Source of the DNA: Gammaproteobacteria bacterium
GTDB taxonomy: Bacteria > Pseudomonadota > Gammaproteobacteria > Pseudomonadales > Azotimanducaceae
Reading direction: 5' to 3'
DNA length: 41,187 bases
NCBI GenBank assembly: GCA_028821515.1
Contig: JAPPGA010000039.1
Location: forward strand, 166,181-207,367
How positions within the stretch are numbered: the first letter of the stretch is position 1; the number at the start of each line of letters is the position of its first letter. The translations under genes and the position numbers were made by a program. The notes below the pieces were generated by a model. The model had not been told where the DNA came from and searched no databases. It saw nothing but the letters and a program-made list of their open reading frames with translations. Below are positions 34,501-41,187 of this stretch, one piece after another.

Positions 34501-35217
34501 GGCGAGGAGCACGTCCGGAAGCGCAAGCGCCTGGGCAAGTTCGCCGGCGAGCGACACGTCATCGACGAGGAACCGCGCGTTTCCCGCTGGCACGGTGCCA
34601 CCCACATCCGTCATGTCCAGGTCAACGAAGACACAGCCGCATTCTTCCCCCGGGGCGCCACCCCCGTTGTTGACCCGAGGACTTCCCGACTCGGGGACAA
34701 CGATCGCCCGCCAACGATGCCGGTCGCCACGATTCGTCGCCTCGACTTCCGCCCGCACCGTGCCAGTCGCGGAATAGCCTGCGAGTTCGAGCAGACCAGC
34801 GAAGGACACCTCGTCGCTGTGTTTGAGGAATTCTCCCAGTTCCGTGTCCCCGGCTTCGCCATCGAGCCGCCAGCCCGACCGCGTCCGGACGAAACGCAGA
34901 AGCGCCGATTCGACACGCAGGCGGCGAGCCACCAGCCGATTGCGCCAGAGGCTCTCCAGGACATCGAGTTCGACGTCCAGCCCCTTGAGTTCCCCGCCGC
35001 CAAAGGTAACGGTCGTGGCGGAGACCGACGGGTTCAGGTGGCGCCAGGATCCTGCCAGTCCCTCAACGGCCACCCCGGTCTTCGCGAGGTGCGCGTTGAC
35101 GCGATCTTCGAACTCGTGGATCTTGGCAAAGAAGAGCCGGCCGCCACCCTGCATGAGCGCGAAGACCACGGCCAGCACGGTGACGAGTAGCAAGGCAGTT
35201 CGTGCGAGAGTCGCCAC
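31564..35217 (-). CDS. yhdP: AsmA-like phospholipid transport protein YhdP
   Basis: YhdP is a very large periplasm-spanning AsmA-family protein that helps deliver phospholipids to the outer membrane. The 1217 residues (E. coli 1266) comprise an N-terminal membrane anchor ([20 protein letters not shown]), a long series of beta-rich segments, and the conserved C-terminal block [37 protein letters not shown] and [19 protein letters not shown], typical of AsmA. GTG 35217 starts 18 bp after mreD. In relatives rng (cafA) and maf lie between mreD and yhdP; both are absent here. A Gly-rich stretch [12 protein letters not shown] near 200 looks inserted. Confidence 0.92.
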   Translation of the reverse strand: MATLARTALLLVTVLAVVFALMQGGGRLFFAKIHEFEDRVNAHLAKTGVAVEGLAGSWRHLNPSVSATTVTFGGGELKGLDVELDVLESLWRNRLVARRLRVESALLRFVRTRSGWRLDGEAGDTELGEFLKHSDEVSFAGLLELAGYSATGTVRAEVEATNRGDRHRWRAIVVPESGSPRVNNGGGAPGEECGCVFVDLDMTDVGGTVPAGNARFLVDDVSLAGELAQALALPDVLLAVDGKWTGDGSSAAAVADARVSGGEAGPLTAVGTTVARSVGRDGAYRGVSSLQVTAGDAFLDLEGIGVSADAAGVGFWFAGVDIAVLNSLLAAGLGPHGHWFEGVAAEGRLGAVRAHLSERGLAYEARLDSLSMSNYQGVPELANGCGHLRGHLQGFRVDFRCEALRFGLPRHFDNPWDYDAGSGDVTFWFEPGYLGVRGNVQVALGTAAAGGGFSLTRPRDSFDGQFVLLGLADGLPAGVIKRHLPQGLGRDLKAWLRSSLVDGQLNSASAAFHGHTQTRPGLPNRRFEVTGLVVDGTVDYHVDWPPAEGLHGSVTITGEEARGRVAEGVLFGGEIRDSDIRVPLRGGYVDMTLHARAAAARALEFVRTTPLAEELHFVSESWRADGALGIDGDLRIPIDDASGPADLDLGFEVDDVTLDLVDLKLLFGGLNGNARFQSPHHFSSSGLEGSLFGFPVEISAAASEEANILDFRGTGAVADVYRILETHEFPLAAGVFGFDARLRAFADPSRALELDVDSDGVGIAVNLPPPLHKSATQPGRVDVEMVFDDDYTRAVVRGEAFEGWLHLRDDVLARGSIGIGVPPGPQDITSSHVRLSGHLETIRLEGEASELLPETVPWRLDRLSAGSVWLRDIELTAVALNGIVGKDGFAIGIDSNEVRGTVVLEGEEPVLLSLDEVRVSGEESDGDLLDVSILDQVPAADVTIARVLLGDDDYGAWAFGVRPDDGVIRLTGLVGHIKGMQIEAEDDLVWAGESDASLFRGRVTASDLALVLPQWDYAPSVESTSVSIEAAVEWPGSPLNFELGELTGSMGMAIETGRFLEVDEAAGARILSLLNFANIARRLQLDFSDVFDKGIGFDHVRANGELHRGVLSFTEPMEIHGPGSDFRINGTVDLADGALDNEMIVTLPLSSNLPWYAWLATAEPVTAVGVLVGSEIFKEQIQTLSSARYRITGTIEDPNLEFVDIFRSEMDRPGEEE

Positions 35218-35235
35218 GTGCCGCTCCTGGTGCCG

Positions 35236-35730
35236 TCAGCCCCAGGCAACGCGGCGGGTACAGCGTTGAACCAGCTCAGCCACGAGCGGCCACCAGACCA
35301 TCGTCATGACGGCGGGAACCACCAACGTAACCGACATCGGCGTATCCTGCGCAAGCGCCGCCGCGCCACCCTTGGCGCATCCCAGTCCAAGCGCCAGCAG
35401 GAAGACCACGACGGCCTGCTGCAAACGGGAGTACATTCGAAGCCGCTCGTAGTACGACCATGCGACGAAGACCACGGCCGCGAGGCATAGCCCATTGACC
35501 CCAAGGGGACCTCCCTGCAGAACGTCGAGGACGAGACCGACGAACCAGACGAAGATCATGGGAACCCTGTCCGGCCGCTCCACCCCCCAGTAGAACACGG
35601 CGAGCAGGACCCATTCTGGCCGCAGCAGCGCCACCCACCCGGGCGTATCGAACGGAAAGTCCGTCACCGATAGCGGCAGGGCGAGCAATAGTGTCAGGAA
35701 TACGACCCATCCCCCGCGAAAGGGATTCAC
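35236..35730 (-). CDS. mreD: Rod shape-determining protein MreD
   Basis: MreD is a small multi-membrane component of the elongasome. The 164 residues are mostly hydrophobic with about five membrane segments: WVVFLTLLLALPLS, VLLAVFYWG, FVWFVGLVLDVLQGGPLGVN and others. The motif LVLDVLQGGPLGVNGL is typical. GTG 35730 overlaps the mreC stop by 4 nt. Confidence 0.9.
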   Translation of the reverse strand: MNPFRGGWVVFLTLLLALPLSVTDFPFDTPGWVALLRPEWVLLAVFYWGVERPDRVPMIFVWFVGLVLDVLQGGPLGVNGLCLAAVVFVAWSYYERLRMYSRLQQAVVVFLLALGLGCAKGGAAALAQDTPMSVTLVVPAVMTMVWWPLVAELVQRCTRRVAWG

Positions 35731-36572
35731 TGCATCTGCCCGGCTGACGGCTGGGACACGACCAGCACATAGCGACTGCGATCAAGGTCCGCAGCCGGTT
35801 TCACCTCGACCTGGGCGTAGGGCGCCGTTCGCAACTTCTCGACAGAAGTCACCGTACCTACCGGGTAGCCCTGGGGGAAGCGGCCGCCCAGCCCCGAACT
35901 GTTGAGGAGGTCACCTTCGCGAATGTCCGCCGACTTCGGAACAGGGTCCAGTTCGAGGACGTCCGACTTGCCCACGCCGGCGGCGATCACGCGGATGTTG
36001 TTGCGAACTACCTCCGCCGGCACGGCGTGTGTCGTATCGGTGATCAGAAGTACGACACTCGTTGCTCGGGCTGTCTCCACAACCTGTCCAAACAGGCCGC
36101 GGGTGTCGATCACCGCCTCGCCGACAGCGACACCGTCGGCCGCGCCCTTGTCGATGACGACCCGGTGTTTCTGCGGGTCCGGCACCACGGCGACGAGTTC
36201 GGCGATGAGCTTCTCCCCCGGCACCCGCGCGCTGCTGCCCAGAAGCTCCCGCAGCCTGTTGTTCTCCTCCCGCAGGGCCAGGAACTGCTGCGAAACCGCG
36301 GACAGTTCCACCACCTGCTTCTCGAGCCGCGTTATCTGTTCGCGCATCCCCACCCGGTCTGACACGACATCGACAAACCAACTGCCGCCGTCCCAGACAT
36401 TGGTGGGTACATTCGCAACCATGTACACGGGGGTGGCGACAGTACCGACCACCGACCGGACAGGGGCCAGAAGGCGGGTGTTCGCTTCGACGAAAGCGAG
36501 GAGAACGGACAGCGTGGCAAGTCCGGCGAGCAGGTATCCGGCAGTGGATTCTCGCGCGAACAACCCTTTCAT
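35727..36572 (-). CDS. mreC: Rod shape-determining protein MreC
   Basis: MreC connects cytoplasmic MreB to periplasmic PBP2/RodA. The 281-residue protein has one N-terminal membrane segment (AGYLLAGLATLSVLLAFVEA), a coiled-coil EQITRLEKQVVELSAVSQQFLALREENNRLR, and the beta-domain with VIDKGAADGVAVGEAVID, GQVVETARATSVVLLITD and VGTVTSVEKLR. The start ATG 36572 lies 51 bp after mreB. Confidence 0.95.
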   Translation of the reverse strand: MKGLFARESTAGYLLAGLATLSVLLAFVEANTRLLAPVRSVVGTVATPVYMVANVPTNVWDGGSWFVDVVSDRVGMREQITRLEKQVVELSAVSQQFLALREENNRLRELLGSSARVPGEKLIAELVAVVPDPQKHRVVIDKGAADGVAVGEAVIDTRGLFGQVVETARATSVVLLITDTTHAVPAEVVRNNIRVIAAGVGKSDVLELDPVPKSADIREGDLLNSSGLGGRFPQGYPVGTVTSVEKLRTAPYAQVEVKPAADLDRSRYVLVVSQPSAGQMQ

Positions 36573-36623
36573 GGGCCGCTGCCCGTTACTGCCGAAACCC
36601 GGGTCATCCCGAAACCAGGCGGG

Positions 36624-37729
<1,106 letters not shown>

Positions 37730-37847
37730 GAATGCCGACGGAGCACCCGAGCCCGGCCAGTCCACCCCGAAGAGGGTCTCTCCGAAATGAGAATGCGCCG
37801 CCGGATGTAGTAGAGTCAGCGAATTGCCGACACCGACGATACCGCCG

Positions 37848-38129
37848 ATGGACCGCGAGACCCTCGCCAGGCTGGCACGCCTCGCCCAACTCGAACTGAC
37901 GCCGGAAGAAGTGGGTCCCGCGCTTGACGATCTCAGCAGGATCGTCGCACTGATCGACGAAATGCGCGCCGTCGATACCCGGGACGCAACGCCGCTTGCA
38001 CATCCCCTGGATGCCGATCAGCCGCTGCGCGACGACATCGCGACGGAGTCGGTGGATCGCGAAACCTACCAGGATATCGCCCCGGCGACGCGCCAGGGTC
38101 TCTACCTGGTTCCCAGGGTCGTGGAGTGA
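37848..38129 (+). CDS. gatC: Asp-tRNA(Asn)/Glu-tRNA(Gln) amidotransferase subunit C
   Basis: GatC stabilises the GatCAB amidotransferase that converts Asp-tRNA(Asn) and/or Glu-tRNA(Gln). From ATG 37848 the protein is 93 residues: MDRETLARLARLAQLELTPE, LSRIVALIDEMRAVDT, TPLAHPLDADQPLRDD and a C-terminal GLYLVPRVVE. Upstream TTG 37824 adds eight residues without family similarity. First gene of gatCAB; 9 bp before gatA. Confidence 0.94.
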   Translation: MDRETLARLARLAQLELTPEEVGPALDDLSRIVALIDEMRAVDTRDATPLAHPLDADQPLRDDIATESVDRETYQDIAPATRQGLYLVPRVVE

Positions 38130-38138
38130 GCCGCTCCG

Positions 38139-39608
38139 GTGAACGGGGATGAATCCATCGCCGCGCTCCGGCGCGGCCTGCTCGACAGGCGCTACAGCGC
38201 CGTCGAACTGACCGAACACTCCCTTTCCCGCATCGCCGCCAACGAAACGCTCAACTGTTTCATTACGATCGATCCAGACGGGGCGTTAGCCGCGGCGGCG
38301 GCCGCGGATTCACGCATCGCCCGGGGCGAGGCCGGACCATTGACGGGCATTCCCCTGGCGCACAAGGATGTCTTCTGCACGAGGGGCATACGCACGACGT
38401 GCGCATCCCGGATGCTTGCGAATTTCATCGCGCCTTACGATGCGACGGTGGTAAGCAGGCTGGCGCAGGCCGGGGCGGTATGTCTCGGCAAGACGAACAT
38501 GGACGAATTCGCGATGGGGTCCTCCAACGAAACCAGTTGGTTCGGTCCGGCTCGTAACCCGTGGGATTCGGGCCGCGCGCCTGGCGGCTCATCCGGGGGG
38601 TCCGCAGCCGCGGTCAGCGCCGGCCTCGTACCGTGCGCCACCGGCACCGATACCGGAGGGTCCATTCGCCAGCCCGCGGCATTCTGCGGCGTGACCGGTC
38701 TCAAGCCCACCTACGGCCGCGTCTCGCGGTACGGGATGGTGGCATTCGCATCGAGTCTCGACCAGGGCGGTGCCTTCGCCCGCGATGCCGAAGACGTGGC
38801 GGCCCTGCTGCAAGTCATGGAGGGGCACGATCCCCTGGATTCCACCAGTACCACGGCGGAACCCACCGCATTTGACGGTTCCGGGTCGATGACCATCGGC
38901 CTGCCCGGCGAATACTGGGACGACCTGGATGCGGACATGGGCGCGGTTCTCGAGGCCGCGACGCGGGAACTCGAGGCCGCCGGCCACACGTTGAAGACCG
39001 TGTCGCTCCCGCACACGGCGGCAGCGGTACCGGCCTACTACGTCATCGCAAGCGCCGAAGCGTCCGCCAACCTGTCCCGTTACGACGGCGTCCGGTTCGG
39101 ATACCGTGCCGAGTCACCAGACAACATCGACGACCTCTACCGCCGTTCCCGCGCCGAGGGCTTCGGCGCGGAGGTCAAGCGGCGCATCCTAACGGGAACC
39201 TACGCGCTCTCGATCGGCTATTACGACGCCTACTACCTGCAGGCGCAACGGGTGCGTCGCCTGATTCGCCAGGACTTCCTCGACACGTTCGACCAGGTCG
39301 ACGTGATCGCCGCGCCGGTGACGCCGGGGGTCGCCTTCCCGCTCGGCGCCGTCACCGAGCCGGTGGCGATGTACCGCCAGGACGTTTTCACGATTCCCGC
39401 CAGTCTCGCGGGCCTGCCGGCGATGTCCCTGCCGTGTGGGCTGCTGGAAGGGCTACCCGTGGGGCTGCAGCTCATCGGACCGCACTTCGAGGAAGGCAGA
39501 GTCCTCGAACTTGGGGCACATTATCAGCGCCGCACGGACTGGCACCGCCAGCGCCCCCACATCCCGCTGGACACCGATGGTCCCCGGGAGGTTTCCGATG
39601 CAGTTTGA
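38139..39608 (+). CDS. gatA: Asp-tRNA(Asn)/Glu-tRNA(Gln) amidotransferase subunit A
   Basis: GatA is the amidase subunit that releases ammonia from glutamine. The 489-residue protein has the amidase triad Lys76 (IPLAHKDVF), Ser151 ([11 protein letters not shown]) and nucleophile Ser175 ([12 protein letters not shown]), inferred by the constant 3-residue offset from the S. aureus numbering. Further signatures are [15 protein letters not shown] and [15 protein letters not shown] 38139 is the start; the stop overlaps gatB by 11 nt. Confidence 0.97.
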   Translation: MNGDESIAALRRGLLDRRYSAVELTEHSLSRIAANETLNCFITIDPDGALAAAAAADSRIARGEAGPLTGIPLAHKDVFCTRGIRTTCASRMLANFIAPYDATVVSRLAQAGAVCLGKTNMDEFAMGSSNETSWFGPARNPWDSGRAPGGSSGGSAAAVSAGLVPCATGTDTGGSIRQPAAFCGVTGLKPTYGRVSRYGMVAFASSLDQGGAFARDAEDVAALLQVMEGHDPLDSTSTTAEPTAFDGSGSMTIGLPGEYWDDLDADMGAVLEAATRELEAAGHTLKTVSLPHTAAAVPAYYVIASAEASANLSRYDGVRFGYRAESPDNIDDLYRRSRAEGFGAEVKRRILTGTYALSIGYYDAYYLQAQRVRRLIRQDFLDTFDQVDVIAAPVTPGVAFPLGAVTEPVAMYRQDVFTIPASLAGLPAMSLPCGLLEGLPVGLQLIGPHFEEGRVLELGAHYQRRTDWHRQRPHIPLDTDGPREVSDAV

Positions 39609-41040
39609 AAGCGTCATCGGACTAGAGATCCACGTGCAACTCGCCACCGCCTCAAAGATCTTTTCCGGCGCGGCCACGGCCTACGGCGCTGCCCCGAATA
39701 CGCAGGCCTGCCCTGTGGATCTTGGCCTGCCGGGGGTTTTGCCGGTCGTTAACCGGGAGGCTATCCGCATGGCATTGACCTTCGGTCTCGCGATCGATGG
39801 CGAGATCGCGCCGGCCTGCCGTTTCGACCGCAAGAACTACTTCTACCCTGACCTCCCCAAGGGCTACCAGATCAGTCAGTTCGAGCAACCCATCGTCGGC
39901 CGTGGCACGGTCACCATGGATTCCGTGGACGGCGACGGGGAGCCCCGCGCTATCGGCATCACCCGCGCGCACCTCGAGGAGGACGCCGGAAAGTCGGTCC
40001 ACGATGCGTTTGCCGGCTTGACCGGCATCGATCTCAACCGCGCCGGAACGCCGCTGCTCGAGGTGGTATCGGACCCAGACCTGCGCACACCAGAAGAGGC
40101 TGCGGCCTTCTTCCGGGAAATGCATGCACTGGTGCGAGCCTTACGAATCAGCGATGGCAACCTGAACGAGGGATCCATGCGTTGCGATGCCAACGTCTCG
40201 GTTCGCCCCGTGGGGACCAGCGAACTCGGCGAACGCACGGAGATCAAGAACCTGAACTCCTTCCGGTTCGTGGAACGCGCCCTGCGCCACGAAATCGAGC
40301 GCCAGATCGATGTCCTCGAGGCGGGCGGAGCCGTCCAACGCGAGACGCGCCTCTACGATGCGGAACGCGACGAGACGCGGCCGATGCGCGGCAAGGAGCT
40401 ATCGGACGACTATCGCTACTTTCCCGATCCCGACCTGCTACCCGTTCGAATTACGTCAGAAATGATGGAGGAAGCACGCGCGCACCTGCCGGAACTGCCC
40501 TCGTCGAAACGGGCCCGTTACGTGGACGACCTGGGCCTGTCCCAATACGCCGCGCGCGCGCTTGCCAACGACCCGGATACCGCCGGCTACTTCGACGCGA
40601 CCGTCGAGGCCGGCGCCAACGCCAGGCAGGCCGCGAACTGGGTCATGGACCACGTGGCAGCCACGCTGCACCGCCACGAGACCGACATCTCGCAGTGCCC
40701 CGTGTCGCCGGGCCGATTGGCGCAACTCATCGCACGCATCGAGGACGGTTCAATCTCCAACACCGCCGCGAAGACCGTTTTCGACGCGCTATGGGAGGAA
40801 GGCGGCGACGTCGACGGGATCATCGATGCGAAGGGCCTGCGGCAGATGCGCGACCCCGACGAACTCGCCCGCATCGTGGCGCAGGTCATTGAAGGAAATC
40901 CAGACCAGGTCGCAGACCTCAAGGCGGGGCAGACCAAGATCCTGGGTTTCCTCGTCGGCCAGGTCATGCGCGCGACCCGGGGCAAGGCGGACCCGAGACA
41001 GGTGAACGCACTGCTGAAGGAAGCGCTTGGCGTCGGCTAG
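39598..41040 (+). CDS. gatB: Asp-tRNA(Asn)/Glu-tRNA(Gln) amidotransferase subunit B
   Basis: GatB activates the misacylated tRNA with ATP and amidates it with ammonia tunnelled from GatA. From ATG 39598, with GGGAGG upstream inside gatA, the protein is 480 residues. Landmarks are [53 protein letters not shown] and the tail domain ending [19 protein letters not shown] of the YqeY-like type. An earlier in-frame ATG at 39436 lies within gatA and is rejected. A family B repeat follows 8 bp after the stop. Confidence 0.97.
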   Translation: MQFESVIGLEIHVQLATASKIFSGAATAYGAAPNTQACPVDLGLPGVLPVVNREAIRMALTFGLAIDGEIAPACRFDRKNYFYPDLPKGYQISQFEQPIVGRGTVTMDSVDGDGEPRAIGITRAHLEEDAGKSVHDAFAGLTGIDLNRAGTPLLEVVSDPDLRTPEEAAAFFREMHALVRALRISDGNLNEGSMRCDANVSVRPVGTSELGERTEIKNLNSFRFVERALRHEIERQIDVLEAGGAVQRETRLYDAERDETRPMRGKELSDDYRYFPDPDLLPVRITSEMMEEARAHLPELPSSKRARYVDDLGLSQYAARALANDPDTAGYFDATVEAGANARQAANWVMDHVAATLHRHETDISQCPVSPGRLAQLIARIEDGSISNTAAKTVFDALWEEGGDVDGIIDAKGLRQMRDPDELARIVAQVIEGNPDQVADLKAGQTKILGFLVGQVMRATRGKADPRQVNALLKEALGVG

Positions 41041-41048
41041 CAGCCTGC

Positions 41049-41145
41049 GCCGTAGAGCGGCACAAAGTGCCGGTCAAGGCGCGGCGCGACAGGTGGGCTT
41101 GGGCGGGGTGAAACACGGCGCGCCCGGGCCGGCGGGTTTCATGGC
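41049..41145 (+). repeat. Dispersed ~100-bp repeat, family B, copy 2
   Basis: Begins 8 bp after the gatB stop and matches copy 1 from GCCGTAGA through the hairpin CGGCAC-AAA-GTGCCG, GGTGGGCTTGGGCGGGG and GGCGCGCC to TTTCATGGC. The 42 bases remaining to the window edge hold nothing recognisable. Confidence 0.9.
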
Positions 41146-41187
41146 GCTGATATGTTTTGACCTGTCAAGTTGGCCAAGGAACACTCG

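Noticed and set aside
41141-41187. A new gene starting at the ATG at the edge of family B copy 2
   Set aside because: Only about 15 codons are visible before the window ends, with no recognisable motif and no evident ribosome binding site.

Overview
This window is a GC-rich, densely packed piece of a gammaproteobacterial chromosome. Almost every gene is a housekeeping gene of cell-wall, outer-membrane or translation biology. From memory, the gene order follows the Pseudomonas aeruginosa block from murC to gatB (about PA4411 to PA4484), but many genes of that block are absent here. The organism is therefore a gammaproteobacterium with pseudomonad-like synteny; I cannot name genus or species. 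No plasmid, phage or transposase gene is visible.

Layout. 1-10067, minus strand: division and cell wall (dcw) cluster mraZ-rsmH-ftsL-ftsI-murE-mraY-murD-ftsW-murC, with murF and murG missing from their usual slots. 10235-10584, minus: RNase P RNA. 10621-14250: rsmI (minus), then lpoA-yraN-dolP (plus). 14418-19278, minus: rplM-rpsI, petA-petB-petC (cytochrome bc1) and sspA-sspB. 19384-22013, minus: ibaG-hisD-zapE. 22140-28741, plus: yrbG-kdsC-lptC-lptA-lptB-rpoN-hpf-ptsN-HPr (LPS Kdo synthesis and transport, sigma-54, nitrogen PTS). 28778-37664, minus: mreB-mreC-mreD-yhdP-tldD-pmbA. 37848-41040, plus: gatC-gatA-gatB. Genes within operons mostly overlap by 1-13 nt or sit a few bases apart. No gene-free stretch exceeds about 300 bases once the RNase P RNA is counted.

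The most unusual content is repeats. (A) A 45-bp GC-rich unit with a perfect 7-bp stem, sometimes preceded by an 84-bp core, lies inside essential coding sequences without breaking the frame: an internal loop of MurD, the C-terminus of MurC, the C-terminus of LptA, the flap loop of KdsC, and perhaps the N-terminus of PetB. It is read on both strands and in three different frames. It therefore behaves like a protein-tolerated palindromic element, comparable in principle to Rickettsia palindromic elements but with an unrelated-looking sequence. (B) A separate dispersed repeat of about 100 bp occurs three times (13628-13727, 28354-28454 reversed, 41049-41145), always between genes. Two copies sit exactly where diaA and rapZ would be expected, and one provides the likely start region of dolP. 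(C) A TA-flanked 122-bp element with 18-bp inverted ends lies just after dolP. (D) An 8-bp tandem repeat fills the rplM-rpsI spacer and places a run of Shine-Dalgarno-like purine motifs before rpsI.

The second theme is loss from conserved operons at tight, clean junctions: murF, murG, murA-hisG, kdsD, diaA, rapZ and rng-maf are all missing from their usual positions. Several of these are normally essential, so they are probably elsewhere in the genome.
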